Positions 1-8,252 of a DNA stretch of 64,000 nt are shown piece after piece (the first letter of the stretch is position 1; each line of letters opens with the position of its first letter). The translations under genes were made by a program, and so were the position numbers. The notes under the pieces are model-generated. The model was not told the origin of the DNA. It did no database searches and worked only from the letters and a program-made list of their open reading frames with translations. Source of the stretch: Citrobacter sp. (GTDB taxonomy: Bacteria; Pseudomonadota; Gammaproteobacteria; Enterobacterales; Enterobacteriaceae); assembly GCA_019415335.1 (NCBI GenBank), contig DXKH01000015.1, positions 1-64,000 of the forward strand, given 5' to 3'.

Positions 1-160
1 TCGTTCCATCGCTCCAGATGCGATATTTGCCATTCGCATTTGAACCCGTTTTAGTTATCACTGCGCATTTATTAGTGTCGGTATTAACGTTCCCGATCAG
101 CGCCAGCTTGCCACTGGTATTTCCCGCTTCTGCCAAATCAACGTTTTCCGGAAGACACCA
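1..160 (-). CDS. Partial tail-fibre C-terminal segment (silent alternate copy), runs off the left edge
   Basis: The minus strand is open from base 160 to the window edge and reads LPENVDLAEAGNTSG and onwards to a segment ending IWSDGT. There is no start codon, and a TGA lies just upstream at 161-163. In Mu, P1 and e14, the alternate tail-fibre end beside the invertase has this form: promoterless, without a start, opposite to the invertase, and beginning at the crossover site. I infer that this is the unexpressed variable part of a phage tail fibre that an inversion would fuse to the constant N-terminus. I do not recognise the exact fibre family; the call rests on reading frame and position. 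Confidence 0.45.
128..153. repeat. Candidate serine-invertase crossover site (hix/gix/pix type)
   Basis: This 26-bp imperfect palindrome starts TTCTGCCAAATC, has the central dinucleotide AA, and ends CGTTTTCCGGAA. Its length, terminal TTC/GAA, inner AAA/TTT blocks and AA centre match the hix/gix/pix family used by Hin, Gin and Pin. It lies 108 bp before the invertase start, inside the entry of the silent tail-fibre segment. The partner site should be in the constant part of the fibre gene left of the window. Confidence 0.55.
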
Positions 161-261
161 TCACTTCTGACTATGCTGGCCATTTGCTGCAGCACAGCCA
201 GAAATGACGTTGCTCGATACAATGCAGGTCGCGATGACATTTACTGACGGAGTGATTTTTC

Positions 262-819
262 ATGTTGATTGGGTATGTACGGGTATCAACAAATGACCAA
301 AACACCGCACTGCAGCGAAATGCACTGGAAAGTGCAGGATGTGAACAAATATTTGAAGACAAGATAAGCGGCACAAAAGCAGAAAGACCGGGACTTAAGC
401 GTTTATTACGTACATTGTCGAAGGGGGATACGCTGGTTGTCTGGAAGCTTGATCGTCTGGGGCGGAGCATGCGCCACCTGGTGACCATGATCGAAGAACT
501 TCGCAATCGTGGCGTTAACTTTCGCAGCCTGACAGACAGCATTGATACTTCAACCCCCATGGGGCGATTTTTCTTTCACGTCATGGGGGCTCTGGCGGAA
601 ATGGAAAGAGAGTTGATAGTTGAGCGTACCCGTGCCGGTTTAGTTGCTGCCCGCGCAGAAGGAAGGATAGGCGGAAGGCGACCAAAACTGACAAAACAGC
701 AATGGGAACAGGCGGGCAGATTGATCGCCGCAGGGGAAAAACGGCAGCGAGTTGCTATTATTTTTGATGTCGGGATATCAACGATCTATAAAAAATTCCC
801 TTCAGGAAGAAGGGAATAG
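262..819 (+). CDS. pin: DNA invertase, Pin/Gin/Hin-type small serine recombinase
   Basis: A 185-aa serine recombinase. It opens MLIGYVRVSTNDQNT, which puts the catalytic serine at position 9. It also has the family signatures VWKLDRLGRSM, TDSIDTSTPMGRFFF and GALAEMERELI, and a C-terminal helix-turn-helix (about 140-180) that binds the crossover site. Length matches Pin of e14 and Gin of Mu. It inverts a tail-fibre segment and so switches phage host range. It sits between the silent fibre segment and the inverted tail block and reads in the same direction as D and ogr. A Fis enhancer is usual for the family, but I did not locate one. Confidence 0.93.
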   Translation: MLIGYVRVSTNDQNTALQRNALESAGCEQIFEDKISGTKAERPGLKRLLRTLSKGDTLVVWKLDRLGRSMRHLVTMIEELRNRGVNFRSLTDSIDTSTPMGRFFFHVMGALAEMERELIVERTRAGLVAARAEGRIGGRRPKLTKQQWEQAGRLIAAGEKRQRVAIIFDVGISTIYKKFPSGRRE

Positions 820-843
820 TTCTGTAAAGAGACTTACCATTAG

Positions 844-1332
844 TTAAAAAAGGCCGTTGAGCGAGTCTTTCACCTGGTTTATTGCGTTGTTTGCACTGGT
901 CTTTAATCCGGCAAGGGCATCGCTGACGGTTGTGCTTTGCAGCTTTTCCCTGAAATCAGCATCGACGCGGCTAAGGCTGAGGGTAAATTCAATCTTCTTA
1001 GGGTTCCCATACTGGTCAAATTCGGACTTGCCTCGCTCCAGTCGTGTTAATACATACATCCCATAAATGCGCCCTGTGCCTTCAATGAGCGGCCATGGAC
1101 GGCCCGCGTAGCCAATAGTTTCAAGGGCGGATAGCGACAGATTCCCGCCTGTGATTTCCGGATATAGTACGCCAGAGAGAGTTATGTTTTCATCACCAGA
1201 TCCGATGTACTGCCATCCGGCCGACTGGTTAACCCGCTCGTTTTTAACGTGTCTCCATTCCTGTGAGTGCTGAAGCTGCTGATAGGGTGTGGTCCGCAGC
1301 ATAAAAACAAACATTCCAAAAACCATCATCAT
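844..1332 (-). CDS. U: P2-type tail protein gpU
   Basis: About 162 aa. It begins with three methionines then VFGMFVF, as P2 gpU begins. The motifs SGVLYPEITGG, GRPWPLIEGTGRIYGMYV and KIEFTLSLSRVD are typical of gpU, a tail completion protein at the head-proximal end of the tail. The first of the three ATGs is chosen because a TTAGGTGA Shine-Dalgarno-like sequence lies 5 nt before it. A GTG directly after the stop of T (start at 1341) is the alternative. The gene follows T immediately on the minus strand. In P2 the next gene is D; here D is about 5 kb away on the other strand. Confidence 0.9.
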   Translation of the reverse strand: MMMVFGMFVFMLRTTPYQQLQHSQEWRHVKNERVNQSAGWQYIGSGDENITLSGVLYPEITGGNLSLSALETIGYAGRPWPLIEGTGRIYGMYVLTRLERGKSEFDQYGNPKKIEFTLSLSRVDADFREKLQSTTVSDALAGLKTSANNAINQVKDSLNGLF

Positions 1333-1341
1333 AATCGTCAC

Positions 1342-4065
1342 CTAATCTCTGTCGCGGAAAGAACCACGGTTATTTCTTCCAGTGTTGGCCATTACGTCAC
1401 GCACAACAGTACGCACCATTCTCTCAAGCTCCTGATCGGTGCGCTTGCCGACGTCGTTAAACACAAGGTTAAACACTGGTGCGCCACCTGTCGGCACAGA
1501 CACCGGAACTGATACCGGGGCCGGGGTAGCTGCCGGAGTGGAGATTATGCCGCCCGCAGCCGGAGCGGCAACGCGCGGCACCGATTGCGGAGTAACTCTC
1601 GCTTCCTGGTATGCGCCACGCAAAGCCAGAGCTCGCGGCAGGTTCTTGAAAATAATGTCACCGGGGCCAACTTTTTTGGTGTTGTCAGCGGTGGCCTTCG
1701 TGTTGTCTGCAATACTTTGTAGTCGCCGCTGTGTGCCGGTATTCCCTGAAAGAGGTGATGCCGCAGGTGGTGCGCCAGTAGTGACTGGCGAATCGGATTT
1801 TTTAGGGGACCAGTCCCATTCTTTCTGGACCATTTTCTTTTGCTGCGGATCCCATTCCCATGAAATTGGCTTTTTGGGAGTGAGGTCGTTTGCTTTGGCT
1901 CTCGCGGCATCAATTCCGGATGGAATTAACCCCAACTTTTCCAGCAAAAGGCTCACACCTTCAGTCAGCAGGCGGAGTGGCGTAAAGAGCAAATTTAGCG
2001 CTGCACCGAGCACCTCGCCGAATGTTTTCCCCGCACTTGCGCATTTATCAAGAGCATCACGAGAAAAGTCGATAGGGGAGAACAACTGGCTAAACCAACT
2101 CCATAATTTTGATATACCGCCACTTATTGCATCAAACAACGGGATCAAAAAGGAAAATGATTGAATCAGGGGGGATAGCCCCTGCCGGATACCAGTAAAT
2201 AACCCGGAAAAGAATGCCTTGATAGGCTCCCAATAGCGCCAGATGATAAAGGCAGCGGCAGCAAACGCAGCGACAACCAAGCCGGGAACGCCAAGTAGCG
2301 AGGCGAGAATCACCCGTAAACCAGAGAATGCAACGCCAAGTGTTGATAAACTGCTGGTTGCTGTAATTGACGATATGCCGATCATGCTTAAGGCTAGGCG
2401 GAGCTTTGCCAACGGACCGAGGATAAAGCTCGCAGTTAAGCTGGCAATGCCAAGGGCGCCGACAAGTACCATAATCGCGCCGCCAACCAGGATAAAAGTT
2501 TGTGTCAGGCGAGGATTATCTTTAACCCAGGTGCTCGCGGCCGTAATCAAATCGCTGAGTCCCTGAGTGAGAGAGCGCAGTGGGCCGTCAGTGGTTTCCT
2601 CAATCTGAATACGAAACCCTTCCCATGCACTGTCCAGGTTTTTCAGATCCCCGCTAAGGTTGTCCGCCATTACCTTTGCGGCCTTCTGCGCTTCACCCTG
2701 TGAGCCACGCAAATCAGTCAAAAGTTTTTGTAATTCGCCACTACCGGCTGACATAACCAGTGCCCGAAATGATTTGGCTGCTTCTTCACCTGCTATGTCT
2801 TTGAAAAAAGACAACTGGTCAGTGTCACCATATTTACTGATAGCTTTAAACAGGTCGGATAGAACATTTTCTGCTGGTCGCATTTTTCCGGTTGCATCAG
2901 CCACGGTGACGCCAAGTTGTTTAAGTGCGACCTGCGCTTTACCTGTTGGAGCTGCCAGACGTGAAAATGTAGTTTGCAGACCTGTACCAGCAATACTTCC
3001 ACGAAGGCCAACGTTCGCCATTACACCAATCATGGCGGTTGTGCGCTCAACATCAACGCCAAGGCCGGCCAACCCGGTTCCGGCATATTTCATCGCTTCA
3101 CCGATATTCCTTAAGTCGGTGTTCGTACGGGTAAATACGGCGGTCAGCACATCACTGACCCGGTCCATTTCCTTTGGATCGAGTCGAAACTGCGAAAGGA
3201 TGTTAGAACTGATATCTGCACTTTCACCAAGATCCATGCCGCCGGCCAGCGCCATATTCAGAACGCCTGGCAATGCCGCGCGGATTGCATCAGGTGTAAA
3301 TCCGGCCATAGCAAGAAAAGCCTGCCCGCTGGCTGCATCACGGGTGGTAAATGCGGTTTCTGCACCGAGCTTTTTGGCCTGGTCACGCAATGCAGAAAGC
3401 TGAGAAGAATCTTTGTTTAAACGTGTTAGTGCCTGTACGCGTGACATTTCCTCATCGAAACCAATCGCAGGCGCCAGGAATGATCCGCCAGCGTAGCCTG
3501 CAGCAACAGTGCCAAGCATCATCCCCATGCCTGCCCCGCGAAGCTTACCCGCCGTTTCTTTTGCTCGCTCGTACCTGGCCTGGGCTTGTTGAGTTGCAGC
3601 CAGCTGGCGCCGCTCGCGCTCAAGAGCCTGGTTATATTGCTCGGTTCGCCTGATTGCGCTTTGGATTGCACCGCTGCCGGAGGTGAGGTTAACACCGTGC
3701 TGTCGTACTGCCTGCGCTGCTGTTCGTAGCTGTGTTGTCTGCTTGCCGTAGGTTTCAGTCAGGCGGGAAAGTTTGGTGCGAAGTGACTCAAGCCGTGCCG
3801 TCTGGGATTCAGTAAGCTGGCCGCCTTCACGTTGTTTCTGGTTTAGACCGTCAAAGGCCCGCTGGGTGCTTTTCAGCTTCTGCGCAGTGTCATTGGCTTG
3901 CGAGCGCAGCTTATCAAATGATGTTGCGCTTTTTTCCAGGTCTTTGATGGAGGACTGTGTTTTTTTGAGGGAGTCAGAAAGGCCGCCAATAGCTTTACTG
4001 GCGGCACTGACCGGGCGGGTGAGTTTGTCAATTGCACTGAACGCCACGCGAATACTAAGATCCAT
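1342..4065 (-). CDS. T: P2-type tail tape measure protein gpT
   Basis: About 907 aa. The N-terminal ~170 residues are rich in Lys, Glu, Gln and Ser and look coiled-coil (SDSLKKTQSSIKDLEKSA). They are followed by the TP901-type tape-measure core (YAGGSFLAPAIGFDEEMSRV, ETAFTTRDAASGQAFLAMAGF). Hydrophobic stretches follow at about 530-620, as is usual for proteins that set tail length and help DNA cross the membrane. The start at 4065 is preferred because AAGGAGG lies 9 nt before it; in-frame ATGs at 4086 and 4074 have poor spacing. The E' reading frame ends just inside this gene, as in P2. Confidence 0.92.
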   Translation of the reverse strand: MDLSIRVAFSAIDKLTRPVSAASKAIGGLSDSLKKTQSSIKDLEKSATSFDKLRSQANDTAQKLKSTQRAFDGLNQKQREGGQLTESQTARLESLRTKLSRLTETYGKQTTQLRTAAQAVRQHGVNLTSGSGAIQSAIRRTEQYNQALERERRQLAATQQAQARYERAKETAGKLRGAGMGMMLGTVAAGYAGGSFLAPAIGFDEEMSRVQALTRLNKDSSQLSALRDQAKKLGAETAFTTRDAASGQAFLAMAGFTPDAIRAALPGVLNMALAGGMDLGESADISSNILSQFRLDPKEMDRVSDVLTAVFTRTNTDLRNIGEAMKYAGTGLAGLGVDVERTTAMIGVMANVGLRGSIAGTGLQTTFSRLAAPTGKAQVALKQLGVTVADATGKMRPAENVLSDLFKAISKYGDTDQLSFFKDIAGEEAAKSFRALVMSAGSGELQKLLTDLRGSQGEAQKAAKVMADNLSGDLKNLDSAWEGFRIQIEETTDGPLRSLTQGLSDLITAASTWVKDNPRLTQTFILVGGAIMVLVGALGIASLTASFILGPLAKLRLALSMIGISSITATSSLSTLGVAFSGLRVILASLLGVPGLVVAAFAAAAFIIWRYWEPIKAFFSGLFTGIRQGLSPLIQSFSFLIPLFDAISGGISKLWSWFSQLFSPIDFSRDALDKCASAGKTFGEVLGAALNLLFTPLRLLTEGVSLLLEKLGLIPSGIDAARAKANDLTPKKPISWEWDPQQKKMVQKEWDWSPKKSDSPVTTGAPPAASPLSGNTGTQRRLQSIADNTKATADNTKKVGPGDIIFKNLPRALALRGAYQEARVTPQSVPRVAAPAAGGIISTPAATPAPVSVPVSVPTGGAPVFNLVFNDVGKRTDQELERMVRTVVRDVMANTGRNNRGSFRDRD

Positions 4066-4527
4066 CGTCGTCATCCTCCTTATCATGGTTACCGCTTCTG
4101 ATAGCCGCCCGTTCGCGCCAGGCCATCAGCTCGCGCAACTCCATGCTGTGCATTTCGGAAGGCGGCCAGTGAAATATCACAGCGATGTCGGCGATCAGGT
4201 CGTCCACATCGCTGAATACTGCCTCTCTTACTTGCTCGCCGCTGCCGCCTCGCCCGGTACGGACGGCGCCGCTTTCGTCAAAAAAGGTGTGATTTCTTCA
4301 CACAGTGCCGTAAAGTCGCCGGTCGCCATTGAGGAGATGTCTGCGGATGTCAGCTGAGGCGTGGTGACGCGAGTCAGCAGGGTTGATACCGCGTCATAGT
4401 CGAAGTTGAGAACATCAACCAGACGCAGCCCACGCAGTGAGCCAGCCTGTTTGATCGTGTCGGTGATTGCGACGGATTTGATTTCCTGATCACCGCGTTT
4501 AATGGGTTGGCTGAGAGTTACTGACAT
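4055..4527 (-). CDS. E': Tail assembly chaperone fusion gpE+E' made by -1 frameshift
   Basis: The E frame carries a TTTTTTG heptamer (T TTT TTG) in the codons for PFLTK, at about 4277-4283. A -1 slip there leads into an open frame that passes the E stop and continues through EAVFSDVDDLIADIAVIFHW and MELRELMAWRE to a TAG at 4055-4057. P2 makes an E+E' extension by the same heptamer and mechanism, and paired short and long chaperones are the rule for tailed phages with a tape measure. The fusion would be about 157 aa. The frame and heptamer are read directly; slippage itself is inferred from P2. Confidence 0.8.
4228..4527 (-). CDS. E: P2-type tail protein gpE (short tail chaperone)
   Basis: A 99-aa protein starting MSVTLSQPIKRGDQEIKS, with the gpE core LRGLRLVDVLNFDYDAVSTLL. 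It is the short product of the E/E' pair that chaperones the tape measure during tail assembly. It lies between the tube gene FII and the tape-measure gene T, its expected place. It ends at TAA 4228-4230 unless ribosomes shift at the TTTTTTG run about 50 nt earlier. Confidence 0.9.
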   Translation of the reverse strand: MSVTLSQPIKRGDQEIKSVAITDTIKQAGSLRGLRLVDVLNFDYDAVSTLLTRVTTPQLTSADISSMATGDFTALCEEITPFLTKAAPSVPGEAAAASK

Positions 4528-4580
4528 TATTATTTCTCCGGGCGGCCAAGTTGGCCGCCATTGGTAGTGGTTAAAAAAGG

Positions 4581-5096
4581 TTACTGGCCTAGGCCCAGCG
4601 CGGATGCAATGCGATCCGGGTAGAGACTCTTACCGTTGCGCTTGTAGATGAAGTTCAACAGATCGATTTCCAGCAATGGCTTGTCATCTACGGACAGCTT
4701 GTAATACGTATTTTTGAGCGCATAAGTGTGGCTGGTGTCATCACCCTGCTTGGCTTCGCCCTGGTCGACTTCGGTAATACGTCCGCGCATCTCGACCTCA
4801 AGCAGAGAGCTTGTGCCACCGCTGTAGATCTCACCGACAAAGCGTGTGCGCAGTTCGTCAATATCCCCACCCCATTTCAGGATCAGCTCTTCGACCATAC
4901 CTCCAACAACCATTGATGCATCCAGTGCACCAGAATCAAGGCCGAGGTCAACAGCAGCGGATCCAATCATCCCGCCACCCTGGTAATCTTCCGTTTTACG
5001 GGTAATTTTCGGGAGTGTGACGCTGGGGATTTTCCCGATGTAGTTGTCGCCATCGACAAACATCGTGAAAAGACGGAGTTTCTTAGGAATAGCCAT
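4581..5096 (-). CDS. FII: P2-type major tail tube protein gpFII
   Basis: A 171-aa protein with the FII features MAIPKKLRLFTMFVDG, LPKITRKTEDYQGGGM and DLLNFIYKRNGKSLYPDRI. It polymerises into the inner tube of the contractile tail. Length matches P2 FII (about 172). It begins directly after the sheath gene stop on the same strand, as in P2. Confidence 0.94.
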   Translation of the reverse strand: MAIPKKLRLFTMFVDGDNYIGKIPSVTLPKITRKTEDYQGGGMIGSAAVDLGLDSGALDASMVVGGMVEELILKWGGDIDELRTRFVGEIYSGGTSSLLEVEMRGRITEVDQGEAKQGDDTSHTYALKNTYYKLSVDDKPLLEIDLLNFIYKRNGKSLYPDRIASALGLGQ

Positions 5097-6278
5097 TTAC
5101 TCACCTCCCAGCGATGCAAAGGCCGGTTCGTAATACTGATCGGTAAACGTCTGGATCAGCGTTAAATTTTCCAGCGGTGGTACGGGGCTGTAGTTGTAGC
5201 GAACAACGGCTTTACCCTGGCGAATACCGGTGGTCGGGTTATCGACAATATCAAACCAGCATGCTGCCCCAATCAGTTTGCCAGCGGTGACCAGCGCCTG
5301 AAGCTTGGCATTGATCCCGCTTACCACGTCTTTGACGTTTGCCGGGGTAAGTGGTTTATCCACGGTAGTGAATTGCGCTTCCGCAATGCTGTCCGCCAGA
5401 ATTTGGGCGGTTCGGGTGAATACCTCGAAAATATATTCTTCGGTGTCGGTGGTACGGTTCCCCCAGAACCGGAAGCCGTCGCGTTTGATCAACGTGGTGA
5501 TCTCGTTGGCGTTCAACTCGTTAGCGTCGGAGTCCTCCGCCTGCAACGCCCAGAACACATCTTTAGAGATACCAAGGACGTTTTTCACAGCAACGTTAGA
5601 AAGTGACTTGTGCCATCCCTGCTCATTATCAATCAGTGCCCGCAGACCAAGCGCATAGGCAACAGCCGGGAATTCTTCATTAACGCCGGTCAGCGGGTTG
5701 TAGGCGATGAAGTTAGGCCAAATCATCATCCCTTCACGTTCAGCGAACTGCTCGCGGTAGGTTTTCGCTTCGGCAATAGTCTCGCAGCCATCACAGTAGC
5801 TGTAAGCGAATGCACGCAACTGCTTCGCAATTACGCGCAGCTGTGCGGTTACTTCCTGCGTGTCATACATCGGAATACCGAGGATGCGGGGGCGATAACC
5901 GGTTTTCTGCTCTGCGGTCAGCAGGGCAAACATTCCGGTATAGCTTCCGTCGGCCTGTGTGCCACCGATGATGAGCTGAGATTGTGTTTTTGCGTTTTCT
6001 CCCTCCTTGGCCTCAGCGACACGAACAACAATTACACGCGTGCTGATCTGGTCGGAAATAGCCTTGAGAGATTTATACAGTGAGCCTTCCTTGCCTGCCT
6101 TACCCAGCACGCTAATCACGCGAGTGATCAGGACGGGTGTATCAAGTGGAAAGGTGAGGGGATCGGCATCATCGGCCACCGCAACCAGACCAATGACCGT
6201 TGAATCAATGTCATTAATCGCGGTCTGGAGGTCGGTGTTTTCTTTGGTGCGCGCCCCGTGGAAAAAGTTGTCGGTCAT
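5097..6278 (-). CDS. FI: P2-type tail sheath protein gpFI
   Basis: A 393-aa sheath protein. Characteristic segments are TFPLDTPVLITRVISVLGKA, KPRILG-like RPRILGIPMYDTQEV, LIDNEQGWHKSLSNV, FRFWGNRTTDTEEYIFE and VRYNYSPVPPLENLTL. It forms the contractile outer sheath. It is the first gene of the minus-strand block. An Ogr-type activator site (6353-6370) lies about 75-90 bp upstream, and GAATAT sits at the position expected for a -10 box, so the block seems to keep its own late promoter. The ribosome site before the ATG is weak. Confidence 0.95.
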   Translation of the reverse strand: MTDNFFHGARTKENTDLQTAINDIDSTVIGLVAVADDADPLTFPLDTPVLITRVISVLGKAGKEGSLYKSLKAISDQISTRVIVVRVAEAKEGENAKTQSQLIIGGTQADGSYTGMFALLTAEQKTGYRPRILGIPMYDTQEVTAQLRVIAKQLRAFAYSYCDGCETIAEAKTYREQFAEREGMMIWPNFIAYNPLTGVNEEFPAVAYALGLRALIDNEQGWHKSLSNVAVKNVLGISKDVFWALQAEDSDANELNANEITTLIKRDGFRFWGNRTTDTEEYIFEVFTRTAQILADSIAEAQFTTVDKPLTPANVKDVVSGINAKLQALVTAGKLIGAACWFDIVDNPTTGIRQGKAVVRYNYSPVPPLENLTLIQTFTDQYYEPAFASLGGE

Positions 6279-6352
6279 ACTCTACCGCCATCATGTTAGT
6301 GAGTTCAGAGTGATATTCGCTGAATTCCAGGCGGCAGACACGTCACGATAGA

Positions 6353-6370
6353 TGTCACCGAAAGGCGACA
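6353..6370. promoter_or_regulatory. Candidate Ogr/Delta activator site between FI and D
   Basis: TGT, 12 bases, ACA, with outer dyad TGTC and GACA. This is the P2 late-promoter activator pattern, centred at about -55. Reading toward FI, counting 55 bases from the centre puts GAATAT in the -10 position, so it fits the PF promoter of the tail operon. Because the site is a dyad it might also act toward D on the plus strand, but the -10 there (AAGTAT, about 6405-6410) is poor and would place the transcript start at the D ribosome site. Confidence 0.6.
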
Positions 6371-6428
6371 ACAAAAGGCTGTTTGCCCTATCGCGCGCGC
6401 ATGGAAGTATTTGCGGGAGGAGAAAGCA

Positions 6429-7583
6429 ATGACACTGACAACTGACGCAATCGAGAGCGCGAAAAGCCTGCTGAATGCAGGTGCGGAGAAATTCAAAAAT
6501 TACCCTGGCGATCTGTCACGTGTGCCGGCGTTTAACGTCATGCTTGGCGGCAAGGCTCTGACCATGCTGGATGAGAAACTGATTTCGTTAGAATTGACAG
6601 ATAACAGGGGCTTCAATGCTGATGAACTGACCATCACTGTTGATGATACCCAGCGCGATATTGAGTTGCCGCCACGTGGCGCAGAATTGTCGGTAGCGAT
6701 AGGCTGGCAGGGAGAAAAACTGGTACACAAAGGGATTTTCATCGTTGATGAAATTGCGCACTCAGGGCCGCCGGACCGTATCGAGATCACCGCCAGAAGT
6801 GCAGATTTCCGCGATGAATTTAACGTAAAACGGGAAGTGTCGTGGCATGACGTTACAGTAGAGCGCATCGTGTCTGCTATAGCTCACCGATACAAACTTA
6901 AGCCTGTCATCTCCGAGCAATTGATGTCCGCCGAGATCGACCATGCAGATCAGACACAGGAAAGCGATATGTCATTTCTGACACGCATGGCCGAAATGCT
7001 GGGCGCTATTGCAACTGTGAAGAATGGTTGTTTGCTCTTCATCCTGCCGGGTGGTGGTGTTAGCGCAAATGGCAGAGCATTGCCGGAGTTTTCCATTACG
7101 CGCAGCAGCGGTGATCGTCATTCATTTAGAATTGCAGATCGGGACGCATACACTGGTGTGCAGGCTTACTGGCTGGATCTGGATTTTGGGAAAAAGAAAA
7201 AGGTTACCGTTAAAAAGCGTAAAAAAACCACAGACAAAAAGCCGCGCAGCAGTAGCCGGGAAGGTGACTATATCGCCGGTGAAGATGGTAACGTCTTTGT
7301 TCTCAGGACAACGTACAGCAATGAGATGGCTGCACAACGTGCAGCAGCTGCGAAATGGCAACAACTCCAGCGCGGGGCTGCTGAATTCTCATTAACCCTG
7401 GCTTACGGGCGCGCAGATTTGTATCCGGAGATGCACGGAACGGTAGCAGAGTTCAAAGACGTAATTAACGATCAGGACTGGATAATTGCGAAGGCAGGAC
7501 ACACTATTGACGACAGTGGATTTAAAACACGGCTGGAACTGGAAGCAAAAATACCTGAATGGATTGCAGAAACTGAATCATAG
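6429..7583 (+). CDS. D: P2-type late protein gpD (baseplate/tail hub)
   Basis: About 384 aa, starting MTLTTDAIESAKSLL after a strong GGGAGGAG ribosome site. It shares with P2 gpD the motifs LTDNRGFNADELTI, RSADFRDEFN, QTQESDMSFLTRMAE, SGDRHSFRIADRDAYTGV and QDWIIAKAGH. A lysine-rich insert lies at about residues 255-285. The family belongs to the gp27-like hub of contractile tails. In P2, D is the last gene of the FI-FII-E-T-U-D operon; here it is divergent from that block. The first ~45 residues look unlike P2 gpD, which may be an alternative N-terminus. Confidence 0.9.
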   Translation: MTLTTDAIESAKSLLNAGAEKFKNYPGDLSRVPAFNVMLGGKALTMLDEKLISLELTDNRGFNADELTITVDDTQRDIELPPRGAELSVAIGWQGEKLVHKGIFIVDEIAHSGPPDRIEITARSADFRDEFNVKREVSWHDVTVERIVSAIAHRYKLKPVISEQLMSAEIDHADQTQESDMSFLTRMAEMLGAIATVKNGCLLFILPGGGVSANGRALPEFSITRSSGDRHSFRIADRDAYTGVQAYWLDLDFGKKKKVTVKKRKKTTDKKPRSSSREGDYIAGEDGNVFVLRTTYSNEMAAQRAAAAKWQQLQRGAAEFSLTLAYGRADLYPEMHGTVAEFKDVINDQDWIIAKAGHTIDDSGFKTRLELEAKIPEWIAETES

Positions 7584-7628
7584 CGGCCATAATATGAGCG
7601 AGTTCAACTCCCGCCATGGGAGGCCATC

Positions 7629-7877
7629 ATGTTTAAGTGTCCTGTTTGCGGTGCCGTCGCTCGTACGCGTACCAGCCGCCCTCTTAGTGAAATGACCGTC
7701 CGGCATTATCATCAGTGCCAGAATTTTGAATGCAGCATTACTTTTACTACACTCAACAGCGTTGAGAAGCTGGTAACTAAACGCGCACCACGCGAAAAGT
7801 TACCAGCTGATTTCATTCCATCCGATGCTTTCCCTGCTTCACACTACGGGAGGGATCAGCTTAATTTAGCTCTCTGA
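7629..7877 (+). CDS. ogr: Late-gene activator Ogr/Delta
   Basis: An 82-aa zinc-finger protein starting MFKCPVCG, with a second cysteine pair in YHQCQNFECS, giving the C-x2-C ... C-x4-C pattern of Ogr/Delta. It binds TGT-N12-ACA sites and recruits RNA polymerase to P2-family late promoters; one such site lies at 6353-6370. It follows D on the same strand next to the attachment site, as in P2. GGGAGG lies before the ATG. Confidence 0.95.
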   Translation: MFKCPVCGAVARTRTSRPLSEMTVRHYHQCQNFECSITFTTLNSVEKLVTKRAPREKLPADFIPSDAFPASHYGRDQLNLAL

Positions 7878-7931
7878 ATAGTGGCAGCAGAAAACCAGCC
7901 ATTACCAGAGATTACTAGCGATTACCATTAA

Positions 7932-7975
7932 AGAGAGTCTTATTTATCATAAACTTATGTTTTATAAGGCTCTCT
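7932..7975. repeat. Inverted repeat near prophage right end
   Basis: AGAGAGTCTTAT and ATAAGGCTCTCT form a 12-bp stem with one mismatch, separated by 20 AT-rich bases, between ogr and the tRNA fragment. It could terminate ogr or mark integrase arm or excisionase binding; no long T-run follows. Only the repeat itself is directly supported. Confidence 0.5.
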
Positions 7976-7982
7976 AATAGTT

Positions 7983-8037
7983 TTTAAAATCCCTCGGCGT
8001 TCGCGCTGTGCGGGTTCAAGTCCCGCTCCGGGTACCA
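7983..8037 (+). mobile_element. attR: 3' part of tRNA-Leu (leuZ type) at the prophage end
   Basis: From TTTAAAATCCCTCGG to GGGTACCA the sequence matches the variable arm, T arm and acceptor 3' end with CCA of tRNA-Leu(UAA) as in E. coli leuZ. The T-arm GGTTCAAGTCC is intact. The 5' half (acceptor strand, D arm, anticodon arm) is missing; AT-rich prophage DNA precedes it. The fragment lies on the plus strand upstream of yecA, where leuZ ends in E. coli. This is the duplicated target of a phage integrated in leuZ; the intact gene should be at attL outside the window. Confidence 0.9.
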
Positions 8038-8078
8038 TGGGAAAAAACAGAATAATCAAAGCAATAAGCAGTGTCGTG

Positions 8079-8102
8079 AAACCACCTCCGGGTGGTTTTT
8101 TT
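8079..8102 (+). terminator. Rho-independent terminator after the tRNA fragment
   Basis: AACCACC, loop TCCG, GGTGGTT, then a run of T. It is probably the original terminator of the leuZ operon, now separated from it by the prophage. Confidence 0.85.
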
Positions 8103-8252
8103 GTGCTTAAAAAACGCCTCCAGATTGTCTGCTAACAGTCTACAGGCCGTCATTTTATTGGCGGCGAGTGCGTGCCAGATACGTTGCGCTTAAACAGAAC
8201 GCGTTTTCTGTATACTGATCTCCTGTCTGTCGATTCGCAGTGAGGCGAGATA

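Noticed and set aside
820..843. Possible gix-like site at the left inversion breakpoint (TTCTGTAAAGAGACTTACCA)
   Set aside because: Only one half-site resembles the consensus, and no matching partner was seen at 6279-6428.
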